From: Pseudomonas sp. GD04091
GTDB lineage: Bacteria; Pseudomonadota; Gammaproteobacteria; Pseudomonadales; Pseudomonadaceae
NCBI RefSeq assembly: GCF_029836165.1
Contig: NZ_JAOEBG010000005.1
Coordinates: forward strand, 186,001 to 250,000
DNA length: 64,000 bases
Reading direction: 5' to 3'
Shown: positions 29,801 through 35,741 of the stretch, one piece after another
Layout: each line of letters begins with the position of its first letter
Position numbering within the stretch: the first letter of the stretch is position 1
Notes under the pieces: model-generated
Database searches by the model: none
What the model was told of the DNA's origin: nothing
Seen by the model: only the letters and a program-made list of their open reading frames with translations
Translations under genes and position numbers: made by a program

Positions 29801-32342
29801 GCAGGGCACCGAGCACGTGCCGATCGGCCGGCCGATCGGCAATACCACGACCTATGTGCTCGACCGCCAGGGGCGGTTGGTGCCCGAGGGCGTCGCCGGC
29901 GAGCTGTACATCGGCGGCGACGGTGTCGCGCTGGGCTACCTCAACCGCCCGCAGTTGACCGCCGAACGTTTCAGCGACGATCCGTTCGCCACGCCGGCCG
30001 GCGCCCGCCTGTACCGCACCGGTGACTTGGCCCGCTGGAACGCCGACGGCCTGCTGGAGTGCCTCGGACGCAGCGACGATCAGGTCAAGATCCGTGGCTT
30101 TCGTATCGAACTGGGCGAGATCGAGCAGCAGCTGGCCCAATGCCCCGGGCTGGACGAAGTGGTGGTCATGGCCTTGCGCCTGGAGCAGGGGCCGCTGCGC
30201 CTGGTGGCCTGGTTCACCCGCCACGATGCCTCCCTCGACAGCCAGGCGCTGCGCGCCTGGCTGCGCGAGCGTCTGCCGGAGTACATGCTGCCGGCGGCCT
30301 ACGTGGCGCTCGCGGCGCTGCCGCTGACCAACAATGGCAAGGTCGACCGCAAGGCCCTGCCACTGCCGGCCGCGCAGGACATGGCAGTCGCCACCTTCGA
30401 GGCACCCCACGGTGCGCTGGAGCTGGCCCTGGCCGCACTGTGGGCGCAGGTGCTGGAGGTCGAGCGGGTCGGGCGCCACGATAGCTTCTTCGAACTGGGC
30501 GGGCATTCGCTGCTGGCGATCCGTCTGGTCAGCGAGATGGAGCACGCGGGCCTGCGCACCACCTTGGCGGAGCTGTTCCAGTACCCCTGCGTCGCCGCCC
30601 TGGCCGAACGCCTGGGCCAGCGCGAAGCGCCGGAGCAGGACGACAGCCTGGTCACCGTGCGTGCCAGCGGCAGCCAGCCGCCGTTGTTCCTGGTCCACGA
30701 GTTCAGTGGCCTGGACCTGTACTTCCCGGTACTGGGTCGGCATATCCCGGGCGACTTCCCGATCCATGGCCTGCCGGGCGTGCCACTCGGCCAGCCGCAA
30801 TCGGACACCCTGGAGTGCCTGGCGGCGCGGCTGGTACAGCGGATCCTCGCGGTGCAGCCGCAGGGGCCGTACCGTCTGGCCGGCTGGTCGTTCGGCGGGG
30901 TGCTGGCCTACGAGGTGGCCGCCCAGTTGCTGGGGGCGGACCAGAGGGTGGCCTTCGTCGGCCTGATCGACAGCTACGTGCCGCGCCTGAGCGACCAGGG
31001 CAAGGCTCGCTGGCAAGGGCCGCACCTGGCCGAAGCGCAGCTGTTGCTGCACTGCCGAACGCACTGGCAGGCCCAGGGCGAGGGCGGCGCGGCGCAACTG
31101 GCCGAGGTCGAGGCACTGCAGCCCGGGGCGCTGGCGTTCGACGCGCTGCTGGCCCATTGCCGTGAGCGGCAGTTGCTGGTGCCGGGCCTGGTCCAGGCCA
31201 GCGACGGGCAGTTGCGCCACTTCTTCGAGCGCCATGTCGCCCACGGGCATGCCTTGGCCCACTACCACCTGGCGCCGTTGCCGTTGCCGCTGCATCTGTT
31301 CAGGGCCGAACTGCGCGACGCTGGCATTGCCTGCGACAGCCCGACCCTGGGCTGGGCCGAAGCGTTGCCGGGGCAGCGGGTGCATTGCGTGAACGTGCCG
31401 GGGGACCACCAGAGCATGGTGCAGGAACCCCATGTGGCTGTGCTCGGGCAAGCCATCGCCGAGGCCCTGGACGCCGTGCAGGCCCAGGCCATCCCGGCGC
31501 ACCAGCCGCTGCTGGCGATCCAGAGCGGCACACCGGGGCATGTGCCGGTGTTCTGTGTGCCGGGCGCTGGCGACAGCGTCACCAGTTTCATCGGCCTGGC
31601 AGAAGCGCTGGGACCGGACTGGCCGGTGCATGGCTTGCAGGCCCGCGGACTGGCGGCGGACGAGGTGCCGCACAGCAGCGTGGAGGCGGCCACCGATTGT
31701 TATCTGCGGGCCATCGAAGCGTTCTACCCCGAAGGGCCGTTGAACCTGGTCGGGCATTCGTTCGGCGGTTGGCTGGCGCACGCCCTGGCGGTGCGGCTGC
31801 AGGCCAAGGGCCGTGAGGTGCGGTCGCTGACCCTGATCGACAGTGAGGCACCGGGCAGCGCTGGCAAGTCGTACACCTTCACCCAGGCCCTGCTGCGCCT
31901 GGTCGACTCGTTGCAGCTGTCCACCGGCAAGCCGTTGGGTATCGCCGCCTCGGCCTTTGCCGAGGCCGAAGATCAGGCGCAGCTGGAGCAGTTGCACGGG
32001 GCGATGGTACGGGTCGGCCTGATGCCTGCGCGCTCCACGCCTCAGGCCCTGGCCGGGGTGACGCGGACCTTCGCCACGGCGTTGCGCACGGACTATCGCC
32101 CGCAGGTTGGCTTCAACGGCCTGGCGCGGTTGGTGCTGGTGACGGACCCGAGCCTGGACGCCGTCGGCAACCAGCGTGAGCAAGAGGCGATGGAGCAGGG
32201 CTGGAGGCAGTTGATGCCACAGCTGGAAATGTGGCGAGGCCCTGGCAACCACTTCAGCATCCTCAAGGTACCGGATGTGTTCAGCCTGGCAGCCTGGTGG
32301 CATGACGGGCAGGCCTTGGCCGCCAAGGCGAACCTGTCGTGA
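17817..32342 (+). CDS. Lipopeptide NRPS, modules 4-7 with tandem thioesterases, XtlC/EtlC-like
   Basis: This 4,841-residue terminal synthetase begins with a TubC-type docking domain (residues 1-56). Four C-A-T modules follow. C1 (YPLLPLQQGMLFHH) and C4 (YPLGPLQAGILYHH) are dual epimerization/condensation types. C2 and C3 (PLSFAQQRLWFLAQ, HHIVADGWS) are ordinary L-L type. Pockets are A1 D-A-W-F-L-G-N-V-V (Leu), A2 the same (Leu), A3 D-A-W-Q-V-G-V-V-D (Gln) and A4 D-A-M-F-L-G-C-T-Y (Ile/Val-like). Carrier serines lie near residues 1079, 2119, 3169 and 4231. Two thioesterases end the protein: TE1 with GWSFGG (Ser about 4358) and GDHQSM, and TE2 with GHSFGG (Ser about 4648) and GNHFS. Both keep Ser and His. 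The GTG start overlaps the upstream stop, with GGAG before it. Confidence 0.9.
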   Translation: MSINELLATLAANNVQLALKDGQLAVQGNRQALTDAALVTQLREHKPALLALLASGAYVAARQGAVEVPANRIPADCTRISPELLSLVDLDQASIDRVVAAVPGGAANVQDIYPLLPLQQGMLFHHASAGEHDPYVMQARFVFASDDRVQAFAEALQGVIERHDILRTSVHWKDIETPVQVVWRRAELCVTQLSAGQTPVAGFDLTKAPLIRLQCQAAEMDGSVHATLQFHHLAMDHSALEVVRHEMLAFLLGDGAGLGRPVPFRNHVAQALLGVGEAEHEAFFRDMLSSVDEPTLAYGLSDVKGDGAALNEHALDLDLPLCQALRGQARAQGVSVASLFHLAWARVLGGLTGRDQVVFGTVLMGRLLGAEATDRALGIFINTLPLRVDLDGAGLAVAIKATHQRLSSLMRHEHAPLALAQRCSGVAAPTPLFNALLNYRHSAPSGSEAARRAGWAGIEIVHAAEATNYPLTLSVDDFGEAFRLTLLASPEVPAQRVCAYLEQALRSLLEGSVDEVRALPMLPPQERAQLLEGFNHTAGRAVTAGTLHRRIEAIAQAHPDATASTCLGQALSYAELNRRANALAHHLIALGVRPDDRVAVLARRGLDTLAGLLAVLKAGAGYVPVDPAHPDERVRYLLDDSAPVVVLTLQALRGRLGEVAVPVLALDQPDWPARVDDPVVPGLSAAHLAYVIYTSGSTGQPKGVMVEHGTLNNLVDWHCRAFDLCLGRHTSSLAGFGFDAMAWEIWPALASGAVLHLAPPGEGHEDLDAMLAWWRAQPLDVSFLPTPVAEYAFSHQLEHSTLRTLLIGGDRLRQFNRTQTFAVVNNYGPTETTVVASSGVLEAGGELHIGGPVDNARLYVLGSDLQPVPLGVPGELHVGGAGVARGYLNRPALTAERFLDDPFDPRPGARMYRTGDLVRWRGDGTLDYLGRNDDQVKVRGVRIELGEIESRLSGLPGINEAVVLAREDQPGQPRLVAYFTPQPGIEAPSPELLRGQLLAHLPDYMVPVAFVALSALPLTANGKLDRRALPAPERSALFEQAYVAPVGELETALAQLWAQLLQVERVGRHDQFFALGGHSLLAMRMVSQVRLRLGVELALGELFANAELAAVAQVLAGATRSALPAIMPVARAQPLPLSFAQQRLWFLAQLEGGNQAYNVPLALGLRGELDVEALERALLRIVARHETLRSRFVPSGDSAEVQLLDTPRAGWLHRETIAPEALAERLQGEALAPFDLLAGPPLRASLLQLGGQRHVLILTVHHIVADGWSLGVLTHELGVLYAALRAGREDPLPALAIQYGDYAVWQRRWLAGEQLQRQADYWREALDGAPNLLSLPTDRPRPARQDFSGASLALHLDERLGVGLRALARRHQATLYMVLLGAWAATLARLAGQTEVVVGCPVAGRGSAELEPLVGLFVNTLAVRIDTGGAIGTEALLGRVKARLLQAQAHQDLPFEQVVEIVRPVRSLAHTPLFQTTLNWQAGAGAALSLDGLQLEAVAQTSQVAKFDLSLSLGEQGEALLGSLEYATALFDEARVQRIAGYFDALLRAMVANDQQALADVELVVGAERQRLLHGFNNTRRRFPLGQTVHGLVEARAAGIPHSMAVVAGGLRLSYGELNRQANALAHHLIALGVLPDDRVAVVARRGPDTLVALLAVLKAGAGYVPVDPTHPDERLRYLLDDSAPVVVLAQQALFERLPGLNVPLLALDRPDWPARDDNPQVPGLGVNHLAYVIYTSGSTGEPKGVMVEHHTLANLVHWHCKAFELGVGDHTASVAGFGFDAMAWEVWPALCAGAVLHLPPAALGNEQLDALLAWWLEQPLKVAFLPTPVAEYAFAQGLRHPTLRSLLIGGDRLRQFHADPGFVVVNNYGPTEATVVATSGLVLPGGALDIGRPIANARVYLLDAARQPVPFGSIGELYVGGDGVARGYLNRPELTAERFLDDPFGEQPGARMYRTGDLARWNADGTLDYQGRNDDQVKIRGLRIELGEIEAQLLRLPGIDEALVLAREETPGQPRLIAWFTAQGEAPSAAALRASLAQRLPGYMVPAALVRLDSWPLTANGKVDRRALPAPAREALASQAHEAAEGELEHALAALWGELLQVGQVGRQDRFFELGGHSLLAMRMVGQLRQRLGLELSLGQLFADDRLLAVAVALQDTRPCAVPMIEAAPRGQSQPLSFAQQRLWFLAQMDDASAAYHIPLGLVLRGALDRPALERALARIVERHESLRSHFAQEGAEARVRVAPGNGGFSLAWHDLRDQGQALAALVREEARLPFDLAHQLPIRGRLLCLGQDHHALLLTLHHIVADGWSMDVFTQELAALYLAFSAGEPDPLPALAIQYGDYAIWQRRWLAGDALQRQADHWRQALAGAPLLLSLPTDRPRPARQDYRGERVEVRLDRRLSADLKDLCQRHAVTPFMLFGAAWAVLLARLSGQAEVVIGTPVANRRHAEVEGLIGLFVNALALRIDTSGTPDVAALLARVKAVASQAQDHQDIPFEQVVELLQPPRSLAHTPLYQVSLAWNGGAAHSLHLGGLQLEPLGAPQAIAKFDLTLSLGETGEGFAGALEYATALFDRATIERHVGYLEQLLWAFASSDQAVPARVELLGAAERRQELVSCNASELVGGLQQPVQALFEAQVLRSPQAIAVQAEDGQLSYQQLNEAANRLAHVLIARGVRPDSRVAVCLARGPQLLVGLLAVLKAGGAYVPLDPGYPDERLEFMLEDSAPLLLLVDGSSRTRFAASLLPRLDLDQPTWAAEPARNPQVKGLGARQLAYVIYTSGSTGTPKGVMVEHRSLCNLVHWSSRLIAPSADGALLHKTPVSFDASVWELFWPLCAGLRLVLARPDGQRDPAYLAELIQRQRVGVVQFVPALLQQFLALDASAACDSLTDIVCGGGELTTALLRQLRARLPKARLHNVYGPTETTVDCSVWTLEPGQALPDGAPPIGRPIANTRLYVLDGQGLPVPRGVVGELYIGGVGVARGYLGLPEQEAERFSDSPFVVGERLYRSGDLVRRRADGELEFLGRNDFQVKLHGLRIELGEIEACLARHAAVREVAVLLRGERLVAWFTAREGAGAPGIDALRKHVRARLPDYMVPSAYVMLPAMPLTANGKLDRQALPEPGAEAVLSRAYAAPLGEAESRLAALWAELLNVPKVGRHDHFFELGGHSLLAVTLIARLRAEGLAADIRVLFAEPTLAALAATLGQDTGPQVPANRIAADCQRITPDLLPLVQLEQAAIERIVGQVPGGVANVQDIYPLGPLQAGILYHHLASEGDDPYLLQARFAVADTSRLAALHQALDQVIARHDILRSSLCWEGLAQPVQVVWRQAPLPVQQLAAGEAPALRLDLTRAPLLRLLHSQDPTTGAITATLLFHHLVMDHVAQDVLRAELQACLLGEQHRLPVPAPYRNYIAQVQQGAGEAEHVAFFREQLGDIDEPTLAYGAHPRPHADAAVEARRWLDAGLARRAREQARQLGVGAASLMHLAWGLVLGQLSGRDSVVFGTVMLGRLQGGEGGERALGVFINTLPLRLDLGRLPVREALLDTHRRLTGLLLHEHAQLALAQRCSALPPGTPLFSALLNYRHSATALNQDATAGQAWAGIELLHAQERSNYPLALSIDDLGEAFALSAQCAQGIDARRLCAYLEQALDSLVKALETDPEQGLERLSILSAEECQRLVVEYNATRRDYPRELPVQRLFEQCVARHPLALAALHDERRLTYGELNEQANRLAHWLIGEGVQPGEHVAILLPRSLPLLVAQLAVLKCAAVYVPLDINAPAERQAFMARDCQAVVLLTLAGMLGDCGVRRVDLDCLSLDDQPGHNPGLSQGAGAPAYVMYTSGSTGTPKGVCVAHRGIARLVLNNGYADFNAHDRIAFVSNPAFDAATMDVWGALLNGGQVLVIDHQTLVEPARFGAALDDGGASVLFVTTALFNQYVQLIPKALAGLRILLCGGERGEPGAFRALLAQAPDLRLVHCYGPTETTTYATTHQVTAVAQGTEHVPIGRPIGNTTTYVLDRQGRLVPEGVAGELYIGGDGVALGYLNRPQLTAERFSDDPFATPAGARLYRTGDLARWNADGLLECLGRSDDQVKIRGFRIELGEIEQQLAQCPGLDEVVVMALRLEQGPLRLVAWFTRHDASLDSQALRAWLRERLPEYMLPAAYVALAALPLTNNGKVDRKALPLPAAQDMAVATFEAPHGALELALAALWAQVLEVERVGRHDSFFELGGHSLLAIRLVSEMEHAGLRTTLAELFQYPCVAALAERLGQREAPEQDDSLVTVRASGSQPPLFLVHEFSGLDLYFPVLGRHIPGDFPIHGLPGVPLGQPQSDTLECLAARLVQRILAVQPQGPYRLAGWSFGGVLAYEVAAQLLGADQRVAFVGLIDSYVPRLSDQGKARWQGPHLAEAQLLLHCRTHWQAQGEGGAAQLAEVEALQPGALAFDALLAHCRERQLLVPGLVQASDGQLRHFFERHVAHGHALAHYHLAPLPLPLHLFRAELRDAGIACDSPTLGWAEALPGQRVHCVNVPGDHQSMVQEPHVAVLGQAIAEALDAVQAQAIPAHQPLLAIQSGTPGHVPVFCVPGAGDSVTSFIGLAEALGPDWPVHGLQARGLAADEVPHSSVEAATDCYLRAIEAFYPEGPLNLVGHSFGGWLAHALAVRLQAKGREVRSLTLIDSEAPGSAGKSYTFTQALLRLVDSLQLSTGKPLGIAASAFAEAEDQAQLEQLHGAMVRVGLMPARSTPQALAGVTRTFATALRTDYRPQVGFNGLARLVLVTDPSLDAVGNQREQEAMEQGWRQLMPQLEMWRGPGNHFSILKVPDVFSLAAWWHDGQALAAKANLS

Positions 32343-32491
32343 GGACGGGCGAGGGCTGTGCCCTCGACCGCGACGCAAGGCTGCTTGCGCAGGGGCTTGC
32401 GTCGCAGTGGATGGATGAATGTCTGTGGGCGCGGCGGCGTGCCGCGAAAGGGCCGCGCCGCGGCCCCCTCTTTGATCAGTAGTAGGCCCTC
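32343..32491. other. GC-rich gap with hairpins between the terminal NRPS and macA
   Basis: The 149-base spacer contains inverted repeats, for example CGCAAG-related arms around 32370-32405 and a GCGCGGC / GCCGCGC block around 32438-32462. These could be an attenuating terminator or a REP element that lowers macAB expression relative to the NRPS genes. No gene was seen. Confidence 0.4.
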
Positions 32492-33646
32492 ATGGAAAAG
32501 AGCAAGTTTCGCAAGATCACGCTGGGCGTCGCGGCGGCCCTGGTCGCCGGTATCGTGCTGTACGCGGTGCAGGCACCGGCCAAGCCGCCGCGGTACATCA
32601 CCGCCACTGTCGAGCGGGGCGACATCGAGAACGCAGTGCTGGCCACCGGCACCCTGGAGGGGATCCGCCAGGTGGATGTCGGCGCCCAGGTCTCCGGCCA
32701 GTTGCGCGTGCTCAAGGTCAAGCTCGGCGACAAGGTGAGCGAAGGCCAGTGGCTGGCCGAGATCGATCCGCTGGTGCTGCGCAACACCTTGCGCCAGGCC
32801 GAGGTGGACGCCGAGAAGCTGCAGGCCGAACGGCGCTCGACCCAGGCCAAGCTCAAGCAGGCCAAGCGGGTCTACGAGCGCTACGACGTGCTGCAGGCCG
32901 ACGAGTCGATCTCGCGCCAGGACTTCGAGAACGCCGAATCCGAGTTCGAGGTGCAGCAGGCCAACCTGCGCTCGCTGGATGCGCAGATCAAGAGCGCGCA
33001 GGTCCAGATCGACACGGCCCGGGTGAACCTCGGCTACACCCGTATCGTCGCGCCGATCGACGGTCACGTGGTGGGCATCGTGACCCAGGAAGGCCAGACC
33101 GTGATCGCCAACCAGCTGGCGCCGGTGATCCTCAAACTGGCCGACCTCGACACCATGACCATCAAGGCCCAGGTATCCGAGGCGGACGTGATCCATATCA
33201 GCCCCGGCCAGCAGGTGTACTTCACCATCCTCGGTGAAGACAGGCGCTATTACGCCAAGTTGCGCGGCACCGAGCCTGCGCCGCAGAACTATCTGGAGAG
33301 CAGCGACAAGAGCAGCGGCGCGGCCAGGCAGGTCAGCGCGGTGTTCTACAACGCGCTGTTCGAAGTGCCCAACCCCGAGCATCGCCTGCGTATCGCGATG
33401 ACTGCCCAGGTGCGCATCGTCCTCGACACCGCCCAGGGCGTGCTGACCGTGCCGGTGGCGGCGCTGGGGCCACGTGATGCCGACGGCAGCTTTCCGGTGC
33501 GGGTGCTCGATGCCAAAGGCTTCGCCCAGGTGCGCAAGGTGCAGGCCGGGATCAACAACAACGTCAGGGTGCAGGTCAAGGACGGCCTGGCCGAAGGCGA
33601 CCGGGTGGTGATCGGCGAGCCGGTATCGGGCGAGGCGGGGGCGTGA
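32492..33646 (+). CDS. macA: MacA-type periplasmic adaptor for lipopeptide export
   Basis: This 384-residue membrane-fusion protein has an N-terminal anchor (ITLGVAAALVAGIVLYAV, about residues 9-26). A biotinyl-lipoyl half-motif (VSGQLRVLKVKLGDKV) follows. A long coiled-coil hairpin (about 90-170, from LRQAEVDAEKLQAERRS to IKSAQVQIDTARVNLGY) comes next, then beta-barrel and membrane-proximal domains. It links the MacB pump to an outer-membrane channel, here probably the NodT protein at the other end of the locus. Downstream macAB genes are a standard part of Pseudomonas lipopeptide loci. Its TGA overlaps the start of macB (GTGA), so translation of the two is coupled. Confidence 0.9.
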   Translation: MEKSKFRKITLGVAAALVAGIVLYAVQAPAKPPRYITATVERGDIENAVLATGTLEGIRQVDVGAQVSGQLRVLKVKLGDKVSEGQWLAEIDPLVLRNTLRQAEVDAEKLQAERRSTQAKLKQAKRVYERYDVLQADESISRQDFENAESEFEVQQANLRSLDAQIKSAQVQIDTARVNLGYTRIVAPIDGHVVGIVTQEGQTVIANQLAPVILKLADLDTMTIKAQVSEADVIHISPGQQVYFTILGEDRRYYAKLRGTEPAPQNYLESSDKSSGAARQVSAVFYNALFEVPNPEHRLRIAMTAQVRIVLDTAQGVLTVPVAALGPRDADGSFPVRVLDAKGFAQVRKVQAGINNNVRVQVKDGLAEGDRVVIGEPVSGEAGA

Positions 33647-35652
33647 GCATGAACATGAATGTCGAGCTGGCGCCGCAGCGCCCGGTGGTGGCGAAGGAGG
33701 GCCAGCCTTTGCTGCGCCTGGAAGGGGTCGGCCGCAGTTTCATGGCGGGCGACCGCGAGTTCCTGGCGCTAAAGGATATCGACCTGGAGATCCACGCCGG
33801 CGAGCTGGTGGCGATCATCGGTGCCTCGGGCTCGGGCAAGTCGACGCTGATGAACATCCTGGGTTGCCTGGACCATGCCAGCGCCGGCAGCTACCAGGTC
33901 GGCGGCCGGGAAACCGCCGACCTCGACGACGATGCCCTGGCCGCGCTGCGTCGGGACCACTTCGGTTTCATCTTCCAGCGCTACCACCTGCTGCCGCACC
34001 TGGACGCCCTGCGCAACGTCGAGATCCCGGCCGTGTACGCAGGCGCCCCCCAGGCCGAGCGCCATGGGCGGGCCCGCGAGCTGTTGACCCGGCTGGGGCT
34101 GGCCGGGCACCTGGGGCACCGCCCGAGCCAGCTGTCCGGTGGCCAGCAGCAACGGGTGAGCATCTGCCGGGCGCTGATGAACGGCGGCGAGGTAATCCTC
34201 GCCGACGAGCCCACCGGGGCGCTGGACACCGCCAGCGGCAAGGAAGTGATGAACATCCTGCTGGAGCTGCACCGCGCCGGCCACACGGTGATCCTGGTGA
34301 CCCACGACCCCAAGGTTGCTGCCCATGCCGCGCGCATCATCGAGGTCAGCGACGGGCAGATCGTCGACGACCGGCGTGTCGTGCCTGAGGGGGCGTCGGT
34401 CGCGGCCGAGCAGCGACCGCCCGGCGAGGCCACGCCACGGCGTCTGGTGGCCAGCCTCGGGCTGTTTCGCGAGGCCTTCAAGATGGCCTGGATCGCCCTG
34501 GTCTCGCACCGCATGCGCACCTTGCTGACCATGCTCGGGATCATCATCGGCATTACCTCGGTGGTGTCGATCTCGGCGATCGGGGAGGGTGCCAAGGGTT
34601 ATGTGCTCAAGGACATCCAGGCGATCGGCAGCAACACCATCGACATCTACTCCGGCACCAGTTTCGGCGACAGCCGCGCCAAGGCCATCGAGACCCTGGT
34701 GCCGGCCGATGTCAGCGCGCTCAATGCGCTGTACTACGTCGACAGCGCCACGCCGGTGATCGGCCAGAGTTCACTGGTGCGCTACCGCAACGTCGACGCC
34801 GATGTGCAGCTCAACGGCGTCAGCGAGCAGTACTTTCAGGTGCGCAACATTCCATTGGCCGAGGGCATCGTGTTCAGCGCCGAGGACGCCCGGCGCCAGG
34901 CCCAGGTGGTGGTGATCGACCACAACACGCGCAAGCGCCTGTTCGCCGCCGGGGTCGATCCGCTGGGGCAGGTAATCCTGGTCGGCAACCTGCCGTGCAC
35001 GGTGATCGGGGTGACCGCCGAGAACAAGAACCTGTTCGTCGCCGGCAACACGCTGAACGTGTGGATGCCCTACGAGACCGCCGCCGGGCGGGTGCTCGGC
35101 CAGCGCCACCTGGACAGCATCAGCGTGCGGATCAAGGACGGCATGCCCAGCAAGCGGGTGGAAGAGGAGGTCAACAAGCTGATGCTGCAACGCCACGGCA
35201 GCAAGGACTTCTTCACCAACAACCTCGACAGCATCATGCAGACGGTGCAGAAGACCAGCCGTTCGCTGACCTTGCTGTTGTCGCTGATCGCGGTGATCTC
35301 GCTGGTGGTAGGGGGCATCGGGGTGATGAACATCATGCTGGTGTCGGTCACCGAGCGCACGCGCGAGATCGGCATCCGCATGGCGGTGGGCGCGCGGCAA
35401 TCGGACATCCGCCAGCAGTTCCTGGTGGAGGCGGTGATGGTGTGCCTGATCGGTGGGGTGATCGGGATCGGGATTTCCTACGGGATCGGCTATCTGTTCG
35501 CACTGTTCGTCAAGCAGTGGCAGATGGTGTTCTCGCTGGGCTCGATCGTGACGGCGTTCGCCTGCTCGACGCTGATCGGCATCCTGTTCGGCTTCGTGCC
35601 GGCACGCAACGCCGCGCGACTCGACCCGATCGAGGCGCTGGCACGGGACTGA
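33643..35652 (+). CDS. macB: MacB-type ABC transporter, fused ATPase and permease
   Basis: This 669-residue protein has an N-terminal ABC ATPase and a C-terminal MacB/FtsX permease. The ATPase shows Walker A GASGSGKST (about residues 61-69), signature LSGGQQQRVSICRAL (about 165) and Walker B VILADEPTGALD (about 184-195). The permease has one membrane helix near residue 290 (LLTMLGIIIGITSVVSI), a large periplasmic domain, then three C-terminal helices, including LTLLLSLIAVISLVVGGIGVMNIMLV. This is the mechanotransmission pump that drives periplasmic substrates through MacA to an outer-membrane channel. The position directly after the NRPS genes points to export of the lipopeptide. The GTG at 33643 overlaps the macA stop; ATG 33649 is an alternative. 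Confidence 0.92.
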   Translation: MSMNMNVELAPQRPVVAKEGQPLLRLEGVGRSFMAGDREFLALKDIDLEIHAGELVAIIGASGSGKSTLMNILGCLDHASAGSYQVGGRETADLDDDALAALRRDHFGFIFQRYHLLPHLDALRNVEIPAVYAGAPQAERHGRARELLTRLGLAGHLGHRPSQLSGGQQQRVSICRALMNGGEVILADEPTGALDTASGKEVMNILLELHRAGHTVILVTHDPKVAAHAARIIEVSDGQIVDDRRVVPEGASVAAEQRPPGEATPRRLVASLGLFREAFKMAWIALVSHRMRTLLTMLGIIIGITSVVSISAIGEGAKGYVLKDIQAIGSNTIDIYSGTSFGDSRAKAIETLVPADVSALNALYYVDSATPVIGQSSLVRYRNVDADVQLNGVSEQYFQVRNIPLAEGIVFSAEDARRQAQVVVIDHNTRKRLFAAGVDPLGQVILVGNLPCTVIGVTAENKNLFVAGNTLNVWMPYETAAGRVLGQRHLDSISVRIKDGMPSKRVEEEVNKLMLQRHGSKDFFTNNLDSIMQTVQKTSRSLTLLLSLIAVISLVVGGIGVMNIMLVSVTERTREIGIRMAVGARQSDIRQQFLVEAVMVCLIGGVIGIGISYGIGYLFALFVKQWQMVFSLGSIVTAFACSTLIGILFGFVPARNAARLDPIEALARD

Positions 35653-35679
35653 GGGTTGGCGCTTTCGCGGGCAAGCCCG

Positions 35680-35711
35680 CGCCCACAGGATTGGCGTCAT
35701 GACTGTGGGCG
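35680..35711. terminator. REP-type hairpin between macB and the second LuxR gene
   Basis: Nine-base arms CGCCCACAG and CTGTGGGCG pair perfectly, flanked by further GCGGGC/GCCCGC pairing. The element lies between convergent stop codons (35652 and 35742) and probably terminates transcription from both sides. Confidence 0.65.
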
Positions 35712-35741
35712 GGGGGCCCGCGAAGGGCCGCCAGGCGGCCG

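Noticed and set aside
28626..32378. Minus-strand open frame of 1,250 codons opposite modules 6-7 and the thioesterases
   Set aside because: Same reason: it is a shadow of the NRPS coding strand, with no recognisable domain or ribosome site.
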